Shown here: positions 1-8,831 of the stretch, piece after piece | Numbering within the stretch: position 1 is the stretch's first letter | How the letters are laid out: the number at the start of each line of letters is the position of its first letter | Source: Desulfuromonadales bacterium | Lineage (GTDB): Bacteria > Desulfobacterota > Desulfuromonadia > Geobacterales > Pseudopelobacteraceae | Direction: 5' to 3' | Length of the DNA stretch: 51,249 nucleotides | Assembly: GCA_013377095.1 (NCBI GenBank) | Contig: JACAAY010000028.1 | Coordinates: 1-51,249, forward strand | The notes under the pieces: model-generated | What the model saw: only the letters and a program-made list of their open reading frames with translations | Told to the model about the DNA's origin: nothing | Database searches by the model: none | Position numbers and translations under genes: made by a program

Positions 1-749
1 GTGCTGCACGGTTCCGGCGGCGGGCCGGACAGGCCGGACCCGCGGAAGTCGAGGAGCACCAGCTGGCGTTCGCCGCAGAGCGCCTGTACCAGGGGAGCCC
101 AGGCCGACAAATCGAGGCCGATGCCGTTCAAGAGGAGCAGGGGCGGACCGTGGCCTTCGATCTCGTAATGGAGACGCTCTCCGTCAACGGTGAAGCCGCT
201 CGCCACGACGTCGGCGCTGCCCGCCGTGGCCGGCACGCCGCTGCCGTTCGTCCGTCCGAGTTGGGCATCGACATACTGCGCGAAGTCCTTCAGGGAGCGC
301 AGCTTGACCGAAGACCGGTCACTCACCCGGATAGCGAACCGATCTTCAATGGCCGCGATGAAAGCGGTGAAGCCGATCGAATCAAGGGCATTGAGTGCCA
401 CCGCCCGATCCAGCTCCAGATCCCGGGCCAACTGCGGGTCGCCTCCCGCCTGCACCACGAGCTCCCTCAGCTGATCGATTAAAGATACCGCCGTGTCCGC
501 CGCCGTCCGTCCGAGCTGGGCGTCGATATACTGCGCGAAGTCCTTCAGGGAGCGCAACTTGACCGACGACCGGTCACTCACCCGGATGGCGAACCGCTCC
601 TCGATGGCCGCGATGAAGGCGGTGAAACCGATCGAGTCGAGGACGTTGAGTGCCACCGCCCGATCCAACTCCAGCTCCCGAGCCATCTGCGGGTCGCCTC
701 CTGCCTGCACCACGAGTTCCCTCAACTGATCGATTACCGGTACCGTCAT
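1..749 (-). CDS. Tandem acyl carrier protein domains fused to an alpha/beta hydrolase (3' end outside window)
   Basis: The frame starts at ATG 749 with a strong AGGAGG site four to five bases upstream and runs off the left edge. The visible 249 residues hold two near-identical acyl-carrier-protein domains (about residues 4-75 and 89-160), each with an LDSIGF motif whose serine is the expected phosphopantetheine site. A linker follows, then the start of an alpha/beta hydrolase fold (HYEIEGHGPPLLLLNGIGLD, then DFRGSGLSGPP, typical of the beta3-beta4 region). The catalytic Ser/Asp/His lie beyond the window. The gene starts 43 bases after the aryl-CoA-ligase-like gene on the same strand, so the two probably form an operon in which an activated acyl group is loaded on the carrier domains and released or transferred by the hydrolase. 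That pathway role is inference. The DNA is more G+C-rich than most of the window. Confidence 0.8.
   Translation of the reverse strand, partial: MTVPVIDQLRELVVQAGGDPQMARELELDRAVALNVLDSIGFTAFIAAIEERFAIRVSDRSSVKLRSLKDFAQYIDAQLGRTAADTAVSLIDQLRELVVQAGGDPQLARDLELDRAVALNALDSIGFTAFIAAIEDRFAIRVSDRSSVKLRSLKDFAQYVDAQLGRTNGSGVPATAGSADVVASGFTVDGERLHYEIEGHGPPLLLLNGIGLDLSAWAPLVQALCGERQLVLLDFRGSGLSGPPPEPCS
250..736. repeat. In-frame tandem duplication of the ACP domain (two 232-nt copies, 255-nt period)
   Basis: Positions 250-481 and 505-736 are two copies of the same 232 bases with only scattered, mostly synonymous differences. The offset is 255 bases (85 codons), so the frame is kept. The high nucleotide identity suggests a recent duplication or gene conversion. 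Confidence 0.9.
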
Positions 750-792
750 ATTCCCTCCTTGTGCGTGTTCTGATCAAAATTTTTCCTGCGCG

Positions 793-2289
793 TCACGGCG
801 CGCACCGCTCTCTCAGCTTGAACCGCTGCACTTTACCAGTGGAAGTGCGTGGCAGCCCGGCGACGAACCGGATCCGGGCCGGGCACATGTGGTCCGGGAG
901 TCGTTCCCGGCAATGTCGCCGCAACGCGCCGACCAGCTCCGGCGTCTCGATTTCCCCAGGGCCGAGCACCACAAAGGCGCCAACACCGCTGAACACGCCG
1001 ACCCGGGTGGCCACCACGGCGCACTCGGCCACCGCGGGGTGGCCGAGCAGGACCTCCTCCACTGTGGTGGGGGAGACCCAGCAGCCGGCCGACTTAATCA
1101 TGTCGTCACTCCGGCCGCGATGATAGTAGAAGCCGTCCCGTTCCACGAAGACGTCGCCAGTCGCGAGGAGCGCGGGGGGCGGCGCAGCGTCGGCAGCCGC
1201 GTCCGGCGGTCTCCAGCTGCCCGGAGTCCGGGTGGGGCCATCGACGAGCAGCTGCCCCTCCTGCCCGGGGGCGGAGTCCTGGCCAAGCTCGTCCACCAGC
1301 CGCGCCCGGTAGCCCGGAACCAGCCTCCCCGCCGACCCAGCAACAGCATGCCCGGGGGCGTTCGAGATAAAGTGGTAGGCCATCTCCGTGGAGCCGATGC
1401 CGTCGAGGATCTCCAGGCCGGTGAGCCGCTGCCACTCCTGGAACAGCGCCGCAGGTAGCGCCTCGCCGGCCGAGCAGCAGAAACGCATCGGCAGCTGCTG
1501 CCGGACCTCCGGCCAGGAGCGAAGGATCTGGGCGAAGAACGTCGGGACCGAGAAGAGCACCGACGGGCGGTGCCGGCGGATGATTTCCAGGACCGCCGCC
1601 GGGTCGGGCTTTCCCGGGTAGAGGATGGCGGTGGCGCCGAGCCGGAGCGGCAGGGCCAGGCTGTTGATCAACCCGTAGGCGAAGGAGCACTTGCTCGTGG
1701 AGAAGAGGACGTCCTTGCCCGTCAGGCCCAGCACGGCCTTGCCGACGAGGTCGCAGGGGAGCACGAGGCTCCGGTGCCGGTGTGGCACGCCCTTGGGCAC
1801 GCCCGTCGAGCCGGAGGTGTAGAGGGCATAGGCGAAGTCTCCGTCGGCCGGCTGGAAGGCGTCGCAGAACTCCAGTACGGGGCCGGTGCGCTCCAGCGGG
1901 CCCACCTCGTCGCAGACGATCTCCTCCAGGGAGCATGCCGGCCAGCTCGCGGCGCTGCCTTCCAAGGAGATCCGCAGGCGAGCGTCCGCGTCGTTCACGA
2001 CCTGCGCCAGCGCCTCGCGCTCGAGTTCCGGGTTCACCACCACCGCCACGGCGCCGGACAGGAGGCAGCCGAGAAAAACTACCGGGAAGGCGAAGCAATC
2101 CGGGATGGAAACGAGAACGCGATCACCTGGTGAGAGTCCCCGCTCCCGCAGCTGGAGGGCCAGGCGACGGGCCCCCTCGCCCAGCTCGCGATACGTGTGG
2201 GGCCTGCCTGAACAGAGATAGGCGGTCTTGTCCGGGTGATCCCGCAGGTTGTGCTCCAGGAGCTCCAGAGCGGCGTTCGGTACGCCCAA
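793..2289 (-). CDS. Benzoate-CoA ligase-like AMP-forming acyl/aryl-CoA synthetase
   Basis: ANL-superfamily adenylating enzyme. Counting from the chosen TTG at 2289 (498 aa), it has the P-loop-like TSGSTGVPKG at residues 158-167, CSAGEALP near 272, DGIGSTEM near 296-303, the hinge region TGD...YYHRGRSDDMIKSAG, and the C-terminal catalytic-lysine segment TSTGKVQRFKLRE. The CSAGEALP, GIGSTEM and KVQRFKLRE signatures are those of benzoate/4-hydroxybenzoate-CoA ligases, so an aromatic carboxylate is the likely substrate; the acceptor could be CoA or the adjacent ACP. The frame stays open upstream to 2637, but the extra sequence is Arg/Pro-rich and unlike the family. Start candidates are TTG 2289 (GGGGGG just upstream) and GTG 2313. 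The start is uncertain; the family assignment is secure. Confidence 0.8.
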   Translation of the reverse strand: MGVPNAALELLEHNLRDHPDKTAYLCSGRPHTYRELGEGARRLALQLRERGLSPGDRVLVSIPDCFAFPVVFLGCLLSGAVAVVVNPELEREALAQVVNDADARLRISLEGSAASWPACSLEEIVCDEVGPLERTGPVLEFCDAFQPADGDFAYALYTSGSTGVPKGVPHRHRSLVLPCDLVGKAVLGLTGKDVLFSTSKCSFAYGLINSLALPLRLGATAILYPGKPDPAAVLEIIRRHRPSVLFSVPTFFAQILRSWPEVRQQLPMRFCCSAGEALPAALFQEWQRLTGLEILDGIGSTEMAYHFISNAPGHAVAGSAGRLVPGYRARLVDELGQDSAPGQEGQLLVDGPTRTPGSWRPPDAAADAAPPPALLATGDVFVERDGFYYHRGRSDDMIKSAGCWVSPTTVEEVLLGHPAVAECAVVATRVGVFSGVGAFVVLGPGEIETPELVGALRRHCRERLPDHMCPARIRFVAGLPRTSTGKVQRFKLRERCAP

Positions 2290-2784
2290 CGATCCCCCCT
2301 GCGAGTGGTCCACGTGCCGCAGCGAGCGCCTGCGTCTCGGTTTCGACGCAGGGGGCAAGTTCCGGTTCGTGGCCGTGGTGAAACGAATCCACCCGTGGCC
2401 CGACGTAAAAGTGATAGGAATTTGTTTTTCTAAGCAAATTTTATACCACCGGAAATGAGATAGCGTCAATGGATTTACAGGATTTTTCGGGGAAATTTGA
2501 ACGATTTTACCTGGCGCATTTTCAGGTTTTCGCGCCAGGGCTGGAGCTGCCTGACCATGTACACCCCTTCGAGAAGATCTTGGTAACGCCGCACGATGTT
2601 TTGCCTGTTCCCAGGGATCGGGCCGGTTCCGCAACATTCCAGACCTGGCTGTGGTAAAGGGTAAGCATGGTCCAGAAACGAAACAGGGTGGGAGCCGGTG
2701 GTGTGCCGAGGCGAAATGAAGGTATATCCCTTTCCAGAAGCGTCTTGATGTAATTTATCCGACAGGCGACGTTATGAAATCTCT
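2290..2784. other. Non-coding boundary region upstream of the ligase gene
   Basis: No convincing gene is seen. Base composition falls from very G+C-rich to A+T-rich at about 2400. A TATAAA-like box on the minus strand near 2440 could belong to the ligase promoter. Short open frames here have no ribosome site or recognisable product. Confidence 0.5.
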
Positions 2785-2928
2785 AAAACTTTTCATCCCC
2801 GTTCTGTGAACGAGGATGAAAAGTTTTCCTGCCGAAGGCAGGGTAGCCTTTTGGGGTTGATCTTGTCAGTCAATCCGAAAGATTGGCTGTGAAATTAATG
2901 TTATTGATGCTCCGCCTTGTAGGCGGGG
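2785..2928. repeat. Cluster of four consecutive hairpins
   Basis: Four inverted repeats follow one another. Hairpin 1: arms 2785-2804 and 2808-2827, 19 paired bases with one C-A mismatch and a 3-base loop. Hairpin 2: CCTGCC/GGCAGG at 2828-2842. Hairpin 3: nine pairs around CAGTCAATC/GATTGGCTG, near 2866-2888. Hairpin 4: CTCCGCC/GGCGGGG at 2910-2928. None is followed by a T-run, so they are not ordinary terminators. They lie between the G+C-rich cluster and the alcohol dehydrogenase gene. They could be a REP/IS200-IS605-type palindromic element or a structured RNA; identity is unknown. Confidence 0.7.
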
Positions 2929-2947
2929 TAATTCACTACTCTTTAAT

Positions 2948-4132
2948 TCAGAATGCCGCACGCATGATCTGCAGCGCTTCATTCTTGCCAATCGAGGTCA
3001 GGATACCCAGGTTGCCGTTTTCCACGGCCTTCCCGGCAAGAGTTTCCAGGTCTTCTTCCGTGACGCCGGCCTGGCGCAGGTTCGCCGGCATCTTGATGGT
3101 GGCGTAGAATTCCTCCAGCCTCCTGACGCCTTCTTCGGCGGCCTTGGCATCAACTTCTTCCCGTACATCAAAGACATTGCGGGCGAAGCGCGCAAAGAGC
3201 GGCAGGTGTTCCGGCGCCGCGCTCATGGTATGGCGCATCCAGGCGGGGGTCAGCAGCGCCAGGGTGACACCGTGGGTCATATCGTACAGGCTGGAAAGTT
3301 CGTGCCCCATGCCGTGCAGCGGGAAGGTGGGTGAGGGCTTGCCGAGCAAAAACTGGAAACCGGCCAACGCCATGGAACTGGCCCACATGATGTTGGCGCG
3401 TGCGTCATAGTCCTTCGGGTTTACCAGAATTTTCGGGGCATCTTCCAGTACAGCTTTCATGACCCCCTCGTTCATGCGGTCCTGAACCTTGGCAGCCACA
3501 TCGGGGGTGAAATACTGTTCCATCAAATGGCAGAGGACGTCCGCAACGCCCGCCATGGAGTGATATTCCGGCACCGTGAAGGTGTACTCCGGGTCCAGAA
3601 TGGAGAATTTGGGATTGAGCAGCGGATGCATGATAACTTTTTTCTTATGATCCGCACCAACGGTGATGACTCCCCCCATATCCATCTCGGAACCGGTTCC
3701 CGCCATGGTCAGGACGGTTGCCAAGGGAGCTGCCGCACTGATAGTGGCCCCACTCGTCTCCCCGACGAACAGATCGCTGACCGGGCCATCATATTTGACC
3801 CCGGCGGCAATGGCCTTGCAGGCGTCCAGGGTCGATCCGCCACCCACGCCCAGGATGAAATCACAGCCGTTTGTGCGATACATATCGATACCTTCCTCCA
3901 CACTTTCGACCCGTGGGTTAGGCTTGATACCGCTTAACTCCACGTGAGCGAGACCGGCCTTGCCGAACTGCTCGAGGATAGCAGCGTAGATGCCATTTTT
4001 CTTGATGCTGCCGCCGCCGTAGGCCAGCAGTACCTTGGAACCGCCATGGGTCTTGATGGTTTCGCCGAGAATGGTGATCTGTCCCCTGCCGAAGTAGGCA
4101 GTGGTTGGAATGCTGTAGATGAAGTTTTCCAT
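2948..4132 (-). CDS. Iron-type (YqhD-like) alcohol dehydrogenase
   Basis: 394-residue group III metal-dependent alcohol dehydrogenase of the YqhD/BdhA type, which reduces short-chain aldehydes with NAD(P)H. The nucleotide-binding glycine motifs YGGGS (residues 38-42) and GVGGGS (95-100) are present. Probable metal ligands are D198, H202, H273 and H287, with the same 4- and 14-residue spacings as D194/H198 and H267/H281 of YqhD. The start has AGGAG seven to eight bases upstream. It lies 32 bases downstream of the aldo/keto reductase on the same strand, so both are probably co-transcribed from the promoter facing the AraC regulator. Aldehyde detoxification is inferred from the parallel with E. 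coli yqhC-yqhD-dkgA. Confidence 0.92.
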   Translation of the reverse strand: MENFIYSIPTTAYFGRGQITILGETIKTHGGSKVLLAYGGGSIKKNGIYAAILEQFGKAGLAHVELSGIKPNPRVESVEEGIDMYRTNGCDFILGVGGGSTLDACKAIAAGVKYDGPVSDLFVGETSGATISAAAPLATVLTMAGTGSEMDMGGVITVGADHKKKVIMHPLLNPKFSILDPEYTFTVPEYHSMAGVADVLCHLMEQYFTPDVAAKVQDRMNEGVMKAVLEDAPKILVNPKDYDARANIMWASSMALAGFQFLLGKPSPTFPLHGMGHELSSLYDMTHGVTLALLTPAWMRHTMSAAPEHLPLFARFARNVFDVREEVDAKAAEEGVRRLEEFYATIKMPANLRQAGVTEEDLETLAGKAVENGNLGILTSIGKNEALQIMRAAF

Positions 4133-4164
4133 GTTAATTTCTCCTGTTCACTAGCAATCAATTG

Positions 4165-5181
<1,017 letters not shown>

Positions 5182-5207
5182 TTACTCGTAACGTTTCTGC
5201 TGATGTT

Positions 5208-5276
5208 CGTATCATACGTTCGAAATACCAAAGGCTGGTAGAACGATCCTGTTAATTTCTTGCCTGATCGTATGAT
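5208..5276. promoter_or_regulatory. Candidate operator in the divergent AKR / AraC-regulator promoter region
   Basis: CGTATCATACG at 5208-5218 is a perfect 5+1+5 palindrome. Its half ATCATACG (5211-5218) reappears inverted as CGTATGAT at 5269-5276. Two related sites about five helical turns apart between divergent genes are what an AraC-type regulator often uses. Binding is inferred. Confidence 0.5.
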
Positions 5277-5379
5277 TCCGCAAATAATTGTTGTAATGCG
5301 AGACAGGTGGCAGCTAGTATTTTAAAGAGAGAAGCTAATGAGGAATAAGGCTAGTTAGCGGGAGGTTGAGAAATACAAC

Positions 5380-6282
5380 ATGGAAGTTGCGATCGAAACT
5401 TTAAGAAACAGCATTGCCCAATGGACCGAAAAAGGCGAGCAGCACATAACCGCCGTCCCGGGCCTGTCGCTGTTCCGGCGGATTGAGCCGACCGAGCCGA
5501 TCACCGGCATGTACGAACCGAGCATCTGCATGATCGCCCAGGGAGCCAAACGCGTCCAACTGGGTGATGACACCTATGTCTATGATGCGCACCATTATCT
5601 GATCACGTCCGTACATCTGCCCACGGTGGTGCAGATTATCGAGGCAAGCCGGGAGAAGCCCTACCTGGGGCTCAGACTGAAATTCGATCAGAAGGAGATT
5701 TCGCAACTGATGGTGGACAGCAATCTTCCCCCACCACGCACGCAACAATCAAGCCGTGGCATGGCAACCGGCGAGGTGACGCTGCCGCTGCTGACCGCCT
5801 TTCAACGGTTGATCGACTTGCTTGCCGAACAGCAGGACATTCCGATCCTGGCACCGGTCATCCAGCGGGAAATCATTTACCGCTTACTGGTGGGCGATCA
5901 GGGTGAGCGCCTGCGACAGATAGCGTCGTCGGGAAGTCAGAGCCATCAGATAGCGCGGGCAATCGACTGGTTGAAGGGCAACTACTCACAACCGCTCCGC
6001 ATCGATGACCTGGCCGCGGAGGTCCGCATGAGCATTTCCACGTTTCACCACCACTTTCGGTCCATGACCGCACTCAGTCCGTTGCAGTTCCAGAAGCAGT
6101 TGCGTCTGCAGGAAGCCAGGCGCCTCATGCTGGCGGAACGCCTGGATGCCGCGACAGCGGCGTTCCAGGTCGGCTACGAAAGCCCTTCCCAGTTCAGCCG
6201 TGAATACAACCGCCTGTTCGGGGCGCCACCTTTGCGGGACATCATGAATTTAAGGCAACTGGCTGTCGGTGAGAGCGACTAG
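5380..6282 (+). CDS. AraC-family transcriptional regulator (YqhC-like context)
   Basis: 300 residues: an N-terminal AraC_N-type cupin sensor (about 15-180; PSICMIAQGAKRVQLGDDTYVYD resembles the family) and a C-terminal double helix-turn-helix (about 195-290; LRIDDLAAEVRMSISTFHHHF, then the second-helix signature FQVGYESPSQFSREYNRLFG). It is divergent from the reductase/dehydrogenase pair 210 bases away, the same gene neighbourhood logic as yqhC-yqhD-dkgA in E. coli, so it probably activates that pair in response to aldehydes (inference). GGGAGG lies about 16 bases before the ATG, which is long; no better in-frame start is visible. A terminator follows at 6370. Confidence 0.9.
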   Translation: MEVAIETLRNSIAQWTEKGEQHITAVPGLSLFRRIEPTEPITGMYEPSICMIAQGAKRVQLGDDTYVYDAHHYLITSVHLPTVVQIIEASREKPYLGLRLKFDQKEISQLMVDSNLPPPRTQQSSRGMATGEVTLPLLTAFQRLIDLLAEQQDIPILAPVIQREIIYRLLVGDQGERLRQIASSGSQSHQIARAIDWLKGNYSQPLRIDDLAAEVRMSISTFHHHFRSMTALSPLQFQKQLRLQEARRLMLAERLDAATAAFQVGYESPSQFSREYNRLFGAPPLRDIMNLRQLAVGESD

Positions 6283-6369
6283 GGGGGCGGCACCGGAGGG
6301 ACAGTTACCTGGCTCCCGGCTAGCCGTATCTCGTGTGGTTGCTCTGGTGTTTGCGGCATGATTAGCGAA

Positions 6370-6390
6370 AAGCCCGCTTTTTGCGGGCTT
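6370..6390. terminator. Rho-independent terminator between convergent genes
   Basis: Perfect 8-bp stem AAGCCCGC/GCGGGCTT with a TTTTT loop. It sits between the AraC gene and the convergent Nudix gene. The A/T ends of the stem could serve either direction. Confidence 0.75.
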
Positions 6391-6463
6391 ATCCAGTGGT
6401 GCGGAGCAGCGGGGTGTTAAGGGAGGAAATTGAGTTTGGCATACCCGGAAATTCACAATCCAC

Positions 6464-6973
6464 TCATTCATGTTTCTCTTTGCGTAATAAAACCACCTCC
6501 TGATTGAAGTTCGGCGTTGTTACGCCGGCGGCGATCAGGGCATCAATCTCCTCCATGCCCAGAAAACGAACCTCGTCGATTTCTTCTTCCTGGATACGGA
6601 ACGGGCCATCATGGGTACAGGCGTACGAATAGAAATACTCCCGTTCGATCTCCGATTCAAACACATAGCGGCCAATCGTCTGCAATTGAGACGGATCGAC
6701 ACCTATCCCGATCTCTTCCAGCACTTCCCGCCGGATGGCATCCTCCAGCGCTTCGCCGGACTGGATATGGCCACCGACGGAGGTATCCCATTTGCCGGGC
6801 TGGATGTCCTTGGTACGCTTGCGTTTTTGCAGCAGCAGTCTTCCTTCGGAGTTAAAGACGTGCACATGCACTACCGGGTGTAGAAATTTTGAGCCATTGT
6901 GACACTGGGCTCGCGTTGCTTGGCCAACGACCGTTCCGTTTTCATCTACAACATCAAACCATTCTATCTGCAT
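6464..6973 (-). CDS. Nudix hydrolase (YfcD/IPP-isomerase-like subgroup)
   Basis: 169 residues with an exact Nudix box, G-x5-E-x7-RE-U-xEE-x-GU, at G68, E74, R82-E83, E86-E87 and G89. The N-terminal EWFDVVDENGTVVGQATR and LHPVVHVHVFNSEGRLLLQKR pattern is that of the YfcD/isopentenyl-diphosphate-isomerase-like Nudix proteins, which act as pyrophosphohydrolases of unsettled substrate. Start ATG 6973 follows GGGGAAAATCAC. The upstream neighbour on the same strand is the unknown 259-residue gene, about 70 bases away. Substrate is not predictable. Confidence 0.92.
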   Translation of the reverse strand: MQIEWFDVVDENGTVVGQATRAQCHNGSKFLHPVVHVHVFNSEGRLLLQKRKRTKDIQPGKWDTSVGGHIQSGEALEDAIRREVLEEIGIGVDPSQLQTIGRYVFESEIEREYFYSYACTHDGPFRIQEEEIDEVRFLGMEEIDALIAAGVTTPNFNQEVVLLRKEKHE

Positions 6974-7042
6974 GTGATTTTCCCCGCAGCGCCCATCAGG
7001 CGCCGGTAGCCGTAGTTTCCTGGCGGTGCTCCGTTACCACCT

Positions 7043-7822
7043 TCACCCTGTTATGGGCGCTGTCCGTATCTGCGTACCAGGTGACAGAGAGCGTTTCACC
7101 AGATTGATCAGATACTCCTCTGACGGGAAGGAAAGATATTCATGGTAGAAGGCGGTAAGGATGCCGGCAATCAGCGCTATCATTTCCGATCGGTCGGCTC
7201 CGTCTTTGTCTTTAATCACGGGAAGGGCATTTCCCATAAGAACGTATAAAACTCTGATAAATGCTTGCAGATAGGGCTTGTCGTCATCGTTTTCAACTCT
7301 GACAAACGGTCTCTGTCCCATTACCCGCATCACGTCATTGATTGCTTCCGGTACTCTCAGACAGAGCATCTGAAGTTCGGTCAGTTGAGAACTCTCAAGA
7401 TACACCGGTTCTTGGGCGAGACTCCTCAGGTTGTTTCTGGCAATCAGTACGGTTTTTGCGTTTGTCGCTACCGGTGCACTGTTCACAAGCTCGTACGCAT
7501 TTATGCTGTCATCAATCCTGCTGTGAATCTGATCCGATGACAGCAGCATGTCATGTATCTGTCTGTTGGAGAAAAAGCCACCTTCGTAGAGTATGTGTGC
7601 TGAAAAATGAAAGTACGCTTCCGCTATCTCATGCAGCACATCATGTTTTTCTTTTAACACGTCAAATTCTGCCAATTCCTGCATGATCTCGTTTCGGTCG
7701 CCGGATGCGGCGCTGGCTGGAGGCCGTTTGTCAAAAAACGACTCAGCCAGTTCGGTGGCAGTAGACCTGGTGAGGAGAATACCCTGTATCCCGTCGATTA
7801 TGTTGTTATCTCGTTCCACCAT
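7043..7822 (-). CDS. Hypothetical protein, 259 aa, soluble and acidic
   Basis: No family is recognised. The protein is predicted helical and soluble with no signal peptide or membrane segment, and has an acidic middle stretch (VRVENDDDKPYLQ, near residue 172). The ATG at 7822 has AGGAG seven bases upstream, supporting a real gene. Codon use resembles the neighbours. It is divergent from the DUF3047 gene and followed by the Nudix gene. Confidence 0.75.
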   Translation of the reverse strand: MVERDNNIIDGIQGILLTRSTATELAESFFDKRPPASAASGDRNEIMQELAEFDVLKEKHDVLHEIAEAYFHFSAHILYEGGFFSNRQIHDMLLSSDQIHSRIDDSINAYELVNSAPVATNAKTVLIARNNLRSLAQEPVYLESSQLTELQMLCLRVPEAINDVMRVMGQRPFVRVENDDDKPYLQAFIRVLYVLMGNALPVIKDKDGADRSEMIALIAGILTAFYHEYLSFPSEEYLINLVKRSLSPGTQIRTAPITG

Positions 7823-8050
7823 GCTGAGTCTCCTGTTGACGCCTTTGTGTTTAAAGCTTGCTGGCCAGAAATACTGGAAACAGTGGCCTGAATCCGTGGC
7901 GCACTTTTTATGTGGTGTTCCTATACTCCTGAAACCGAGACACAGTCAACCCGTTCAATTGAAGAGTGAAAGAAACCTTCTGACAGTAGACGTTGCTTGC
8001 CTGAAGGTATAAACTCCTGATAAACATGATGTAACGAGAGGGGGTAACAG
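7823..8050. promoter_or_regulatory. Divergent intergenic region
   Basis: This must hold the promoters of the unknown minus-strand gene and of the DUF3047/TonB-receptor run. No clear -35/-10 pair, riboswitch or strong dyad is seen. Confidence 0.35.
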
Positions 8051-8116
8051 ATGAGAGAATTGAAGAAGGCACAAAAGGGACCCGCGAAAACAGCAGTAGA
8101 TCGACCAAACCCATGA
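8051..8116 (+). CDS. Short leader ORF, 21 aa, overlapping the DUF3047 gene
   Basis: ATG 8051 has AGGGGG seven bases upstream, a much better ribosome site than that of the next gene. It encodes 21 residues, basic at first (MRELKKAQKGPAKTAV...), and stops at TGA 8114-8116, overlapping the next ATG (8113) as ATGA. This geometry suggests translational coupling. No attenuator structure is visible and its product may be unimportant. Confidence 0.5.
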   Translation: MRELKKAQKGPAKTAVDRPNP

Positions 8117-8754
8117 AGCATATCCTGTGTATGATGGCAACTGTCATTTTCTTCTGTTCGCCTGTCCAAGCCGAACAGGTTAACGTCGTTCGTTTCAAAA
8201 CCGACAGTATCGTGGGATGGGAACAAAAACAGTTCAAGGGCTCCACCGCCTACCGGCCGGTGCCTGAAAACGGGGTAATGGTACTACAGGCCCACAGCCG
8301 GGCAGCGGCCTCGGGACTGTTTAAAAAGGTCGCGCTGGACCCAACCCGTTTCCGCTATCTGAGCTGGTCATGGAAAGTCGCGGGAATAGTCCCCGGCGGA
8401 GATGAACGGAGCAAAGCCGGGGATGACTATGCCGCCCGGGTCTACGTTGTCTTTCCCGGACGCTTTTTCTGGCAGACACGGGCCATCAACTACATCTGGG
8501 CCAACCGGCTCCCCAAGGGAGAATCCATCCCCAATGCCTTTACCGCCAACGCCCGAATGGTGGCCGTCGAGTCCGGTCCTGCCAAGGCCGGTCAGTGGCT
8601 GACTGAACAGCGTGATATCCTGGCCGATTACCGGTTGCTGTTCAACGCTGAACCGGGTGAAATCGGCGCGGTGGCCATCATGACCGACACGGACAACACC
8701 GGTGGCGAAGCAACCGCCTGGTATGGCGAAATCACCCTTTCGTCTTCCCGGTAA
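8113..8754 (+). CDS. DUF3047 family exported protein
   Basis: 213 residues. A signal peptide (residues 1-20, ending SPVQA-EQ) is followed by one DUF3047 domain, recognised by the pattern FRYLSWSWKV...GDDYAARVYVVFPG...INYIWAN and the C-terminal VAIMTDTDNTGGEATAWYGEI. DUF3047 proteins are predicted beta-sandwich periplasmic proteins of unknown function. The ATG lacks a good ribosome site of its own but overlaps the 21-codon leader ORF. The TonB-dependent receptor begins 77 bases downstream, suggesting a shared envelope role (inference). Confidence 0.88.
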   Translation: MKHILCMMATVIFFCSPVQAEQVNVVRFKTDSIVGWEQKQFKGSTAYRPVPENGVMVLQAHSRAAASGLFKKVALDPTRFRYLSWSWKVAGIVPGGDERSKAGDDYAARVYVVFPGRFFWQTRAINYIWANRLPKGESIPNAFTANARMVAVESGPAKAGQWLTEQRDILADYRLLFNAEPGEIGAVAIMTDTDNTGGEATAWYGEITLSSSR

Positions 8755-8831
8755 CCCCACCTTGACTCCCCATCGGCAAGCGCACATTTTCACATGGACG
8801 AACATCCCACCTTTGTGATACATCCAGTTTA

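Noticed and set aside
2469..2657. 62-codon plus-strand ORF upstream of the ligase
   Set aside because: No ribosome site; atypical composition in a promoter/boundary region.
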